Shown here piece after piece: positions 48,285 through 57,422 of a stretch of 64,000 nt of DNA. The position numbers and the translations under genes were made by a program. The stretch lies in NCBI RefSeq assembly GCF_003173355.1, contig NZ_QGMY01000006.1:62001-126000 (forward strand). Direction: 5' to 3'. The notes beneath the pieces were generated by a model. That model was not told where the DNA came from. It did no database searches and saw nothing but the letters and a program-made list of their open reading frames with translations. Every line of letters begins with the position of its first letter. Within the stretch, counting starts at the first letter, position 1. This DNA is from Methanospirillum lacunae. Lineage in GTDB: Archaea > Halobacteriota > Methanomicrobia > Methanomicrobiales > Methanospirillaceae.

Positions 48285-48713
48285 TTACTTACGCAATCCG
48301 CTATCATTACCTAATGCAGTCATGATGATTCGAATAATACTGGCGACTTGAGTTTGAGTATCTGTTTTTTTTTCAAGAAAATATATTGAAGGATAATTTA
48401 GCCCTTCAATTTTATTTTTCACATGATGATGTAATGTAAACAGTATTACAGGAATGGTCTCATTCTTCTCACGAATGAACTGTAATAACTGGACTCCATC
48501 CATTTTTGGCATTTGATAATCAGAGATAATGCAATCATATCTATCTTCATCCATCTTTCGTAGTCCCTCATCAGCAGATAATGCGACATCAACCCAAAAA
48601 TAATTGGTTTTTTCAAGAATTTTTTTCCAGATTATTAATAAATCAGGGTCATCATCGATATATAGAATATAAATTCTTCGGGTCGTGTCAAACGAATCAC
48701 AAATATCAGCCAT
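48285..48713 (-). CDS. Single-domain response regulator
   Basis: A 142-residue receiver domain: acidic pair IDDDP near 19-23, phosphoacceptor Asp in IISDYQMPKMDG near 63, Thr in ILFTLH near 92, and Lys in FLEKK near 113. No output domain follows. It sits 250 bp upstream of the HTH-PAS regulator in the same direction. It must be phosphorylated by a kinase encoded elsewhere, because none with an ATPase domain is in this window. Confidence 0.88.
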   Translation of the reverse strand: MADICDSFDTTRRIYILYIDDDPDLLIIWKKILEKTNYFWVDVALSADEGLRKMDEDRYDCIISDYQMPKMDGVQLLQFIREKNETIPVILFTLHHHVKNKIEGLNYPSIYFLEKKTDTQTQVASIIRIIMTALGNDSGLRK

Positions 48714-49278
48714 AAGAAAAATCCGAGTTTATGTTGGTAACATTTTCTGAAAATTCAATAGATTACATTATTTTTACAGATGCGCATCTGTATAATAATT
48801 GTATAAAGATCAATTGATAAAAATAACTATGAGCAATTCACTAATGCATTGCATTGACATAGAGTATTTGTCTTATTAAATTTGAAAAAAACTCAAAATC
48901 ATCTTTTAAATGATTAAAATATATTCACATCAATAAGCAATAAAATTATCCAAAATTACCAGGTAAATTGGAGTAATGAGACCTTATAACCTTTCGATTC
49001 TTGAGCGACATATAATGATGAAAATATTTCTTCCCCTTTTCAATAATTGTTCCAAAAGCAGCAAAAGTTCATTTGATAATAGAAGTTTGGTAATATTTTA
49101 CCAATCTATCCATAAAAGTTCTTTAAGAACAGTTAAATGGCTCCTTGAATTGTAATTCATCCTATTTTTCACTTAAAGAGATCATTGCTTTTAATTTTTT
49201 ATGCCTAATTAAAATCCTGATCACTTTCGCCCTGTTTACCTAACGTTTAGATATCAGTCACAACGACTAACATGCACT
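48714..49278. other. AT-rich intergenic region with two inverted repeats
   Basis: 565 bp without a gene. It contains the near-palindrome CCAAAATTACC-A-GGTAAATTGG (48950-48971) and TTGGTAA-TATT-TTACCAA (49087-49104), which share the half-site GGTAA/TTACC. They may be operators of the divergent genes on either side, or hairpins of small RNAs. Confidence 0.35.
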
Positions 49279-49809
49279 ATGACCTCCCTGATTAATCCGG
49301 GTATCACCTTTTACAGGAGAATGTTCTCACTTCTCATTGCTCCTTCAAGCCTTTTAGCAGAGGCCCTGAATAAATACCTTAAAAGAGAGGTCAAAGATGT
49401 ACTCATCATATCAGGAGAGGTCCCACTCATCAGGTATCAAATACAACCTGGAAAATTCAGGTTAAAGACAGAAAAGGTTTCATCAGGTCAGGAAGTATAC
49501 GAGGTACTACAAAAAGCAAAAGAGTCACTCATCTTAATCGAACATGACCCTACATTCTATGATTATAATGCTGATGTGATCAGAACAATCGGTTTACTCT
49601 CCAGAAAAATGACCGCAGGGAATCAGACTATACTTCTCCTTGGAACACGACCTGATACCTGGCTGAATAAGTTTGAGTCATATGTACACAAAATTGAAAA
49701 TATTGAATGGACTATCCAGGACAAACAAAAAAGTTCTCTCCGCTCTGCCATGAGATGTAACCAGATCAGTTTACATGAATTTATAAAAACAGGATCAGTT
49801 TTATCATAA
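49279..49809 (+). CDS. Hypothetical protein with Walker B-like strand
   Basis: A 176-residue soluble protein. ESLILIEHDPTFYDYNADVI near 94-113 resembles a Walker B strand, and QTILLLGTRPDTWL near 127-140 a sensor strand, but no Walker A is present. It may be a RecA/AAA-like fold without ATP binding, known in some archaeal regulatory proteins. No family is recognised. It has its own promoter region in a long AT-rich gap. Confidence 0.5.
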   Translation: MTSLINPGITFYRRMFSLLIAPSSLLAEALNKYLKREVKDVLIISGEVPLIRYQIQPGKFRLKTEKVSSGQEVYEVLQKAKESLILIEHDPTFYDYNADVIRTIGLLSRKMTAGNQTILLLGTRPDTWLNKFESYVHKIENIEWTIQDKQKSSLRSAMRCNQISLHEFIKTGSVLS

Positions 49810-49905
49810 TGAGGGCAGAATGAACCCTTTCAATCCTTGTATCCGGAAAAAATTCTTCAAAAAAGAATTGTATAAGATCAAACATCCGAATCATCAGATC
49901 CAAAT

Positions 49906-51369
49906 TTATTCACTCTGTCTGCCAGACCATTTTTTGATGATCTCTTTTGGGAAGTATTTCGTGCATGAAATATCCCGGGAAGCATCGTTCCATTTCATGA
50001 GAGCCACCCCGTTATTGTCGATGTAAGCAAAACTATCATCAATTCCATTCTCATTTCTCACCCAGGCACCGGTGTTAATAAGAAGGGTTGGTTTCCCATC
50101 AGCGGATCTCCCTTGAATCCTGATGTCATCGTAGGTATTTGGATATGTTCCGGGAATGTGAGTATGACCAAAAATTAAAACTTCTGCATTGTACGTATAT
50201 TTCTCACTCTTCAATGCATCTTCGTACACACTTTTCACATCGTAATTTTTTGCACTGAAAAAATAACTGTACATCCAGTTGCTGATGAACCCATACACAA
50301 TCGGGATGATAAATATAAAGAACAGCCAGAGAAACACGACCATCCCAATGGTATATAGTGGATCAAGAACGCTTAACGCAAGGAAATACGCCCCAATTCC
50401 GATGAGGACGATTTCACCGATACAGATACCAAGACATGCCTTGAAGAGAAGAGGAGAAGATGGAAGTGTTTTCTGAACAAATCCAAATGTCTGAACTCCT
50501 TTAGCAGAAATGCCAAACAATGAGATGGCAAATACCACCCCAACAAGCCAGCGTATCCAGGTTGATACACTATCACCGGAAAAGATGGGAATAATAATTG
50601 CAAGAAGGTTAATAATTGCATAAAACCCGATAAATGACATTATCGGGATAGATTTTCGAACCTCTTGGACAATTGAACAATTGAGGATCTCCTGGATCGA
50701 ATCGATCACATCAAATCTGAACCCGATCGCCTGACTGATGGAATACGTGATCTGCTGCTTGTCAAACTGCTGACCATGAACAAAGACATAATGAATTCCA
50801 CCGGCATTGAGGCCATGAACATGACCATGTGTAGAAGTAGCCGGGTAATGCCTGGGACTCAATTCAAGGATATGATCTGGATTCCAGGCAATTTTCAGAC
50901 TTTCTATCTTCCCATGCAAACCCTTGAAAAGAGTGTAAATACTATAGGCAGGGTCTGATTTGGCAGGAGTATCCACTCCATAGGAGTACACCGGTTCACC
51001 TGAATCCTCATCATGGTTGCCGGTTACATAGATGATATCACTCTCAATATTCTGGAGTTTCAGAAAAAAGATAAGACCATCAAGAAAGGCATAATTTCGA
51101 TCCTGGTGGCGTGGATTCCATAAATCCAGAATATCTCCGAGTAATATTATTTTTGTTGGAGGAAGGAGGTGTTTCGTTACGGGTGCTGCGCTACTATCCT
51201 GCTGCTCAGGATGGCAGACAACCTCTGCATTTCCAGATTGGATTTTTTCCAGAAAGTGCAACATCCGGTTGATCGTTTCAGGTCCTTCAACGCCACCGAG
51301 ATGGACATCAGATACGACCAGTATACTTTTGTCATCCGGGATCTTTTCAGTATAATCTCTCTCAGCCAT
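49906..51369 (-). CDS. Membrane-embedded metallophosphoesterase
   Basis: A 487-residue calcineurin-like phosphoesterase. The metal ligands are visible: DVH at 21-23, GD at 78-79, GNHDE at 117-121, HGHVHG near 178-185, HGQ near 195, and GHTH near 402. About four to five membrane helices (roughly 240-375, for example FIGFYAIINLLAIIIPIF) are inserted between the first motifs and the last GHTH. The catalytic face should lie next to the membrane, so a lipid phosphate or lipid diphosphate is a plausible substrate. The nearest known relatives are LpxH-type enzymes and UDP-sugar diphosphatases. Confidence 0.8.
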   Translation of the reverse strand: MAERDYTEKIPDDKSILVVSDVHLGGVEGPETINRMLHFLEKIQSGNAEVVCHPEQQDSSAAPVTKHLLPPTKIILLGDILDLWNPRHQDRNYAFLDGLIFFLKLQNIESDIIYVTGNHDEDSGEPVYSYGVDTPAKSDPAYSIYTLFKGLHGKIESLKIAWNPDHILELSPRHYPATSTHGHVHGLNAGGIHYVFVHGQQFDKQQITYSISQAIGFRFDVIDSIQEILNCSIVQEVRKSIPIMSFIGFYAIINLLAIIIPIFSGDSVSTWIRWLVGVVFAISLFGISAKGVQTFGFVQKTLPSSPLLFKACLGICIGEIVLIGIGAYFLALSVLDPLYTIGMVVFLWLFFIFIIPIVYGFISNWMYSYFFSAKNYDVKSVYEDALKSEKYTYNAEVLIFGHTHIPGTYPNTYDDIRIQGRSADGKPTLLINTGAWVRNENGIDDSFAYIDNNGVALMKWNDASRDISCTKYFPKEIIKKWSGRQSE

Positions 51370-51605
51370 ACCCTCACAAGGTGATAGTAGTTATTTCTCA
51401 TACTTTGATGTATCGGTCAATATCAGACACTCCCATTCGTGACCTGGATCCAATATATGGATTTAAACCGTGAGATAGAGGTCATTTTATGCATTTATCT
51501 GAATTGTACCTCATAAACAAAACCTGCCTTAAAAAAAGGAGGGACATTTCTGAATTTTAAACAATCCAGATGTTTCCGTGTTACGAAAAAACAGGATTTT
51601 TAATT

Positions 51606-52445
51606 TCAGGTTATCACTGACTTGTTTATCTTTCTGACAGTAATCCAAAAGAAAATGACAGCCAGAACTGTAAGATACACAAAAGACAGGGCAATCTGAA
51701 CAGGATTGTAGGAAAAGACAAGTCCAAGAGACGAAAATTGATCACCGATAATAAAATACCGCAGACCATCAGTCAGATGCGAGATCGGATTCAGGTACGA
51801 AAACTCCTGGATCACCGGGGGGAGTCCGTTTATCGGATACAGGGCATTTGATGCAAAGAAAAACGGCATCGAAAGGAGTGTAGTAATTCCCTGGTATCCT
51901 TCCGGAGAAGTGGTGGTAAATGCCACGTACAGCGAGACACATATGATGGCAGTAGAAAATATCCCGATAAAAAGAACTATGCCAATAATGGATACAAGAA
52001 TCTGAACAGGACTCTGACCTGAAAATGCAGTGACACCAAGCACCAATCCAAGTATAACGATGATCGTGGTTTGTATCAGTGATTTCACAATGACAGAAAG
52101 GGAAATTCCGATGACAAGGTTCCTTCTGGGCATCGGACTTGCAAGAATTTCTCTCAGTATTCCCCAGTCTTTGTCAAAGAAGACGGAAAATCCTCCATAC
52201 AGGTTTGAAAACATGATCGTTACAGCGATCATACCCGGGGTCATATAGGTCAGGTAATTGACAACCATTACACCTGCCGGAGGAATCGCAGACTGGAGAA
52301 TTCTCTCAAACGTTCCGGCCATTGCAAATCCGAATAAAGCGAGCCAGAGAACCGGATGAAGCATCGAGGTGAACAACTGGTCCTTGAACCTGAAATACCG
52401 GTTCATATCCCGCATAAATATTGGGAAAAACCCGGGAGTCTCCAT
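51606..52445 (-). CDS. ABC-2 type exporter permease
   Basis: A 279-residue membrane protein with six helices of the ABC-2/DrrB type. The family marks are TYMTPGMIAVTIMFSNLYGGF near 67-87, ILREILASPMPRR near 95-107 (the loop that meets the ATPase), and SNALYPINGLPPVIQEFSYLNPIS near 198-221. Its start overlaps the stop of the ATPase gene by 1 bp. It forms the channel of a drug or lipid exporter with the ATPase. Confidence 0.87.
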   Translation of the reverse strand: METPGFFPIFMRDMNRYFRFKDQLFTSMLHPVLWLALFGFAMAGTFERILQSAIPPAGVMVVNYLTYMTPGMIAVTIMFSNLYGGFSVFFDKDWGILREILASPMPRRNLVIGISLSVIVKSLIQTTIIVILGLVLGVTAFSGQSPVQILVSIIGIVLFIGIFSTAIICVSLYVAFTTTSPEGYQGITTLLSMPFFFASNALYPINGLPPVIQEFSYLNPISHLTDGLRYFIIGDQFSSLGLVFSYNPVQIALSFVYLTVLAVIFFWITVRKINKSVIT

Positions 52446-53383
52446 TAGTCCCTCATCTCCGTGCCGGTGTAGTGCAAAAATACATCATCCATACTTGGTT
52501 TCTTGAGATTTACTGCACACACATCAATCTGTCCTTCGTTCACTTCCCTTATGATCTCAGGGAGCAGACGTGTCCCGTCATACTCTGATGTGATAAGCAG
52601 TTTTCCTTCATAGCAGGAGATATTCCGAACTCCGGCAATATTTTTTAGAATATCTGTTGCACGGGTATTGTCTGACGTTTCAAGATACACAATATCGTTT
52701 CCAAGACTCTGTTTAAGTTCTGCCGGAGTTCCCTGAATGACAATTTTCCCATGATCGATGAGAGCAATCTGATCAGATAGAAGATCAGCCTCATCCATAT
52801 AATGGGTTGTCAGAAAGACCGTCGTTCCTTCCTCATTTACTGATCTCAGATACTCCCAGGTCTTTCTTCTGGTCTGGGGATCAAGCCCGATTGTCGGCTC
52901 ATCAAGAAAGAGAACTTTCGGCCTGGTCATAAGACCTCGTGCTATCTCAAGACGCCGTTTCATACCCCCCGAAAGAGTACTGACGAGAACATCGGCCTTT
53001 TCAGTGAGTTCTACAAGTTTGAGCAATTCAATTATCCGATTTTTCTTTTCTGCACCTCCCATCAGGTAAATACTTCCATGAAACTCCAACGTTTCCCTGA
53101 CAGTCATATCCTTGTCAAGAGTGATCTTCTGAAATACAATCCCGATAGACTGCCTGACATTCTCCTGTTCAGTCCTGAGATCATATCCTGCTATCTGTAC
53201 CGTTCCCTTCTGAAGCGGAAGCAGGGTAATCAGCGAATTTATCACCGTGCTTTTTCCTGCTCCGTTTGGACCAAGAAATGAAAAGACCTCTCCCTTCTTC
53301 ACCTGAAAGGAGATATCCTTAACAGCTTCCAGTTCACCGTATGAGTACGAAAAATTCGAAACTTCAACAATATTCTCATTCAT
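52445..53383 (-). CDS. ABC exporter ATPase, DrrA type
   Basis: A 312-residue ATPase: Walker A GPNGAGKS near 38-45, signature LSGGMKRRLEIARG near 141-154, Walker B VLFLDEPT near 161-168, H-loop LTTHYMDEAD near 197-206. The C-terminal extension ending MDDVFLHYTGTEMRD is the DrrA-type tail that regulates pairing with the permease. It overlaps the UvrA-like gene by 8 bp and the permease by 1 bp, so the three are one transcript. Confidence 0.9.
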   Translation of the reverse strand: MNENIVEVSNFSYSYGELEAVKDISFQVKKGEVFSFLGPNGAGKSTVINSLITLLPLQKGTVQIAGYDLRTEQENVRQSIGIVFQKITLDKDMTVRETLEFHGSIYLMGGAEKKNRIIELLKLVELTEKADVLVSTLSGGMKRRLEIARGLMTRPKVLFLDEPTIGLDPQTRRKTWEYLRSVNEEGTTVFLTTHYMDEADLLSDQIALIDHGKIVIQGTPAELKQSLGNDIVYLETSDNTRATDILKNIAGVRNISCYEGKLLITSEYDGTRLLPEIIREVNEGQIDVCAVNLKKPSMDDVFLHYTGTEMRD

Positions 53384-55661
53384 GAACTAATTCCTCTTCA
53401 GCACCAAGAATCAGACTATTGTTTCTGACAGATGCCATTTTCAAATATACACCGGTGACTGAACCGGGATTTTCCATCAGGGTTTCCGGATTTCCGGTTG
53501 CAATAATCTCTCCCCCCTTATTGCCACCCTGTGGACCCATGTCAATGATCCAGTCAGCCTGCCTGATCACATCACTATTGTGTTCGATAACAATAACCGA
53601 ATTTCCCTGATCAACAAGATGATGAATAATTTTCAGCAACCGGCTCGTGTCCGCCATGTGCAGTCCGGTTGTTGGTTCATCCATCACGTAGATATTCCCT
53701 TTTTTATGAAGTTCTGTTGCCAGTTTCAGCCGCTGGGCTTCTCCTCCAGATAATGTACTCAGTGACTGTCCAACCTGCAGGTAATCAAGTCCAACATCGG
53801 CAAGAACACGAAGTTTTCGCTTAACATCCCGTGTTTCGAAGAAATCAACAGCATCAGCTACGGTAAGTTTCAGGATCTCTGATATTGTTTTTCCTTTATA
53901 TGAGAGAGAAAGAACCTCAGGGTTATACCGTTCCCCGTTGCACGCATCGCATACCGTTGTGACATCATCAAGGAAGTGCATCTCCATCTTGAGAACTCCT
54001 GTCCCTTTGCATTTTGGGCAGGCACCTTTTGAATTAAAACTGAAACAGGAGGGATCAATATCGGTTGCCTGTCCGAGTTCTTTTCTGACAGCATCAAAGA
54101 TTCCAAGATATGTTAGGGGATTTGACCGCGATGATCTGCCTATCGATGTCTGATCGATAACAACCGCATCAGGGTATTGTTCGCAAAAGACTCCATGAAT
54201 AAGTGAACTTTTACCTGAGCCTGCAACTCCTGTGATACATACCAGGACTCCTTTCGGGATATCAACTGAAATATTCTTCAGGTTATGAAGCGATGCATTT
54301 TCGACTCTGAAATACCCCTTTGGTTCTCGTCGGTTCCGGGTTTCTTCCCCCACCCGGTTCAGATATCGTGATGTGAGTGTATCTGACGTAAAGAGTCCGC
54401 TTACTGATCCGGCATACTGAACCTCTCCACCATGGGATCCGGCACCAGGCCCAATATCTATGACATAATCACTTGCCTGGATGATCTCGGGATCGTGCTC
54501 TACAACAAGAACCGTATTCTCCTTATCCCGGAGATCTTTCATGATTTGAATAAGATTTCCAATATCCCTGGGATGCAGGCCGATACTTGGTTCATCAAGA
54601 ACATACACAAGGTTGGTTAGAGTACAATCCAGTTGCTTTGCGATCTTTACTCTCTGGGATTCACCACCAGAAAGGGTTGCCACCGGTCGGTGAAGAGAGA
54701 GATATCCTACCCCGATATCAATGAGATACTGGATAATAACTCTCATCCTGGCAATAATTGGTTGTGCATACGAGTGATCGACCTGATCAAGGAAGGCCAG
54801 GAGATCAGGAAGTTCGAGAAATACAAGATCAGGTATCGTTCTTCCCTGAACAATAACAGTACGTGCACGTTCATTCAGTCGTGAACCATTGCAGTGAGGA
54901 CAGGTCTCATACCTGAAAAACCGGGTGTATGCATCAGAATTTTCCTCTTTGTTCAGATAACTCTTCTTGAGTCGTGATATGACTCCTTCATGTCGGGAGG
55001 TGTACTCTTCGCCAAAGCGTTCGGCTTTTACTGCGGTCTGTGGTTTATACAGGAGGTTATACCGCTCTTCTTCGCTCAGTTCGCATACCGGTTTGCATGG
55101 ATCAAATAACCGGGAATTCATCAATGAATTCCAGTAATATCCACCTTTTTTGTATTGAGAGTGCAGAATGGCACCATCTGCAACTGATTTTGTCTCATCT
55201 ATGAGTTTCTTCTCATCAACAACCATCAGTTGCCCAAGACCAGAACATTCAGGACACATCCCGTCTGCATTATTGAATGAGAAGAGATTTGACCCGCCAA
55301 TAAACGGAGCACCACACCGGGAGAAGAGAAGTCGAAGGTATGTATAGACCTCGGTCATGGTTCCAACCGTAGATCTGAGAGTCTGTCCCGGTCGTTTCTG
55401 GTCGATGACAATGACAGGAGAGAGATTTGAGATCTCATCCACATCCGGTCTTGATATCTTTGGAAGACGGGATCGTTCAAATGTCCCGAATGTCTCGATC
55501 AGTTGCCTTCTCGCTTCTGCACTGATTGTATCAAAGACCAGAGAACTCTTCCCGCTTCCAGAGACCCCGGTTACTACAACGATCTTATTTTTTGGAACCG
55601 AGACTGAGATATTTTTTAGATTGTGTTCCCTTGCTCCCACAATCCTGACAGGCTCGCTCAT
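53376..55661 (-). CDS. UvrA-like ATPase, short class (DrrC/UvrA2 type)
   Basis: A 761-residue protein with two ABC-type ATPase halves. Half one has GVSGSGKSSL near 33-42, half two GVAGSGKSSL near 478-487. Signatures LSGGESQR and LSGGEAQR, plus the zinc sites CPECSG near 138-143 and CPKC...CDACNG, are UvrA-specific. Length is about 760 against about 940 for repair UvrA, and the UvrB-binding region after the first ATPase motif is missing. This is the class known from antibiotic-producing bacteria (DrrC), which removes or tolerates DNA-bound drugs. It overlaps padR-type and ABC genes. Confidence 0.87.
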   Translation of the reverse strand: MSEPVRIVGAREHNLKNISVSVPKNKIVVVTGVSGSGKSSLVFDTISAEARRQLIETFGTFERSRLPKISRPDVDEISNLSPVIVIDQKRPGQTLRSTVGTMTEVYTYLRLLFSRCGAPFIGGSNLFSFNNADGMCPECSGLGQLMVVDEKKLIDETKSVADGAILHSQYKKGGYYWNSLMNSRLFDPCKPVCELSEEERYNLLYKPQTAVKAERFGEEYTSRHEGVISRLKKSYLNKEENSDAYTRFFRYETCPHCNGSRLNERARTVIVQGRTIPDLVFLELPDLLAFLDQVDHSYAQPIIARMRVIIQYLIDIGVGYLSLHRPVATLSGGESQRVKIAKQLDCTLTNLVYVLDEPSIGLHPRDIGNLIQIMKDLRDKENTVLVVEHDPEIIQASDYVIDIGPGAGSHGGEVQYAGSVSGLFTSDTLTSRYLNRVGEETRNRREPKGYFRVENASLHNLKNISVDIPKGVLVCITGVAGSGKSSLIHGVFCEQYPDAVVIDQTSIGRSSRSNPLTYLGIFDAVRKELGQATDIDPSCFSFNSKGACPKCKGTGVLKMEMHFLDDVTTVCDACNGERYNPEVLSLSYKGKTISEILKLTVADAVDFFETRDVKRKLRVLADVGLDYLQVGQSLSTLSGGEAQRLKLATELHKKGNIYVMDEPTTGLHMADTSRLLKIIHHLVDQGNSVIVIEHNSDVIRQADWIIDMGPQGGNKGGEIIATGNPETLMENPGSVTGVYLKMASVRNNSLILGAEEELVHE

Positions 55662-56248
55662 TTCCTCTGACCTGAACCCTGCCCGGTCTCATTTTCAGGA
55701 ATATAATCGTGTGCAGCATTATACTCATCAATAAACCGGAGAGCCCATTCCCGCTCAGCCTTGATGAGATGTTGTCTTCTGCGGGCAAGGTGAATATTAC
55801 CGATTTTACATCCGTGATCGAGGAGATAGGTTTCAAGTTCACCATAACAGGCCAGTCTGGTGTCAATAGAGGCGAGATACGCGTTCAATGCTGAATTTAC
55901 TTCAGCCGGAGTAAGGATGTGAAGATTTGCCAGAGCAAGATCAATCTGGTATATCGAGATCTCCAGTTCAGACATAATCCCGGTGATATGATTTTTGAGT
56001 TCTTGTGCACCTTTTTCTGTCAGAGTATAGGTTTTCTTTACTTTGTTTGACTCGGTAACCGAGAGATTGACATCGACAAGAAATTTTTTTTCCAGTTTTT
56101 CAAGGACCTTGTAAATAGAGGAGATGGATATCTCAGTCCAGTATCGCATATCCTGTTCCACAACGCATTTCTCAATCTCGTATGGATACATTGGTTTTAT
56201 GGAAAGTAACCCCAATAGGGCAGCTTCCATGTTTGAGATTCCACTCAT
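55658..56248 (-). CDS. PadR family regulator
   Basis: A 196-residue PadR-type repressor. The winged helix is MEAALLGLLSIKPMYPYEIEK near 7-27, then SSIYKVLEKLEKKFLVD near 43-59 and a wing KVKKTYTLTEKG near 68-79. The remaining half is a helical ligand and dimer part (PadR_C, Vir_act_alpha_C-like). Its stop overlaps the UvrA-like start by 4 bp, so it controls the operon it is part of. A perfect palindrome 5 bp upstream of its start supports autoregulation. Confidence 0.88.
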   Translation of the reverse strand: MSGISNMEAALLGLLSIKPMYPYEIEKCVVEQDMRYWTEISISSIYKVLEKLEKKFLVDVNLSVTESNKVKKTYTLTEKGAQELKNHITGIMSELEISIYQIDLALANLHILTPAEVNSALNAYLASIDTRLACYGELETYLLDHGCKIGNIHLARRRQHLIKAEREWALRFIDEYNAAHDYIPENETGQGSGQRK

Positions 56249-56252
56249 AGAA

Positions 56253-56270
56253 TATTGTACAAGTACAATA
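56253..56270. promoter_or_regulatory. PadR operator candidate
   Basis: TATTGTAC-AA-GTACAATA is a perfect 8-bp inverted repeat with a 2-bp centre. It lies 5 bp upstream of the PadR start and in the promoter region shared with the divergent ABC exporter at 56433. The length and TGTAC core fit PadR operators. One site could control both directions. Confidence 0.65.
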
Positions 56271-56432
56271 CTATATTAATACTATACTTTGCCAGTATGG
56301 TATCTCATACAATCAATATTACCTCCTGTAATCAAATTCATACTTCTTATAAATGGGAGCATATCTAAAATGTACTGAAGATCCCCTCACTATGATCATC
56401 TCCATCTTTCATATCAATATTATATACAAAAC

Positions 56433-57422
56433 ATGACACCAATTATCAAAACATTCAACCTAACAAAAATATTTGGATCTAATACGGCTGTCAATTCCAT
56501 ATCGCTTGAGGTTCACAAAGGCGAGGTCTTCGGTCTCCTTGGCCCGAATGGAGCAGGAAAAACGACCTTCCTTTCCATGCTCTGTACGATTCTCAAGCCA
56601 ACATCGGGCACGGCTGTCATTAACGGGTATGATATCGTCCAGGACAGTGCCATGGTCAGACGATCGATTGGAATTGTCTTCCAGGATCCCAGTGTTGATA
56701 CAGACATGACATCACGGGAAAACCTGCAGATGCATGCCGATCTCTACGATGTCCCGGTATCAGAGCAGGCTTCAAGGATACAGGAGGTACTGACACTTGT
56801 CCAGCTCGAAGACCGGGCCGATGACTTTCTCAATACATATTCCGGAGGAATGAGACGCCGTCTTGAGATTGCCAGGGGATTATTACATTATCCACGGGTC
56901 CTTTTCCTTGACGAACCAACCATCGGGCTTGATCCCCAGAGCAGGGAACACATCTGGTCATACATCAGACAACTTCGGGAACGTGAGGATATGACCCTTA
57001 TTCTCACAACCCATTACATGGAAGAGGCAGACGAACTCTGTGACCGGATAGCCATTATCGATCATGGATCCATTGTAGCCCTGGATACGCCATCTGCCCT
57101 GAAACAGACTGTTGGATGTGAGATGATTCTTCTCAAAACAGAAGAACCTGAAAAGCTTCAGAGTCTCCTTGCGTACATCCCGGAGATCGATACAATCAGG
57201 GTAATTGATGATGAAGTGAGGATATCAATTCCCAATGCTGATGATGAACTTCCCAGGATCATGGAGATTGCCTTCAGGGAAGGAGTTCACATGAGTTCTG
57301 TCCATCTTTCACGTCCTGACATGAACGACGTTTTCATGCATTACACAGGAAGGGAGATCAGGGAGGAAGGTCCTGAATCAGTCAGCAGAATGAGAATGAT
57401 GAGACGGAGGAGCAGACGATGA
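56433..57422 (+). CDS. ABC exporter ATPase, DrrA type (second exporter)
   Basis: A 329-residue ATPase: Walker A GPNGAGKTT near 39-47, signature YSGGMRRRLEIARG near 143-156, Walker B VLFLDEPT near 163-170, H-loop LTTHYMEEAD near 199-208. The DrrA-type tail MNDVFMHYTGREIREE is followed by a basic end (RMRMMRRRSRR). It overlaps the permease by 4 bp. It is a close relative of the ATPase at 52445, so the two exporters arose by duplication and diverged. Confidence 0.9.
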   Translation: MTPIIKTFNLTKIFGSNTAVNSISLEVHKGEVFGLLGPNGAGKTTFLSMLCTILKPTSGTAVINGYDIVQDSAMVRRSIGIVFQDPSVDTDMTSRENLQMHADLYDVPVSEQASRIQEVLTLVQLEDRADDFLNTYSGGMRRRLEIARGLLHYPRVLFLDEPTIGLDPQSREHIWSYIRQLREREDMTLILTTHYMEEADELCDRIAIIDHGSIVALDTPSALKQTVGCEMILLKTEEPEKLQSLLAYIPEIDTIRVIDDEVRISIPNADDELPRIMEIAFREGVHMSSVHLSRPDMNDVFMHYTGREIREEGPESVSRMRMMRRRSRR

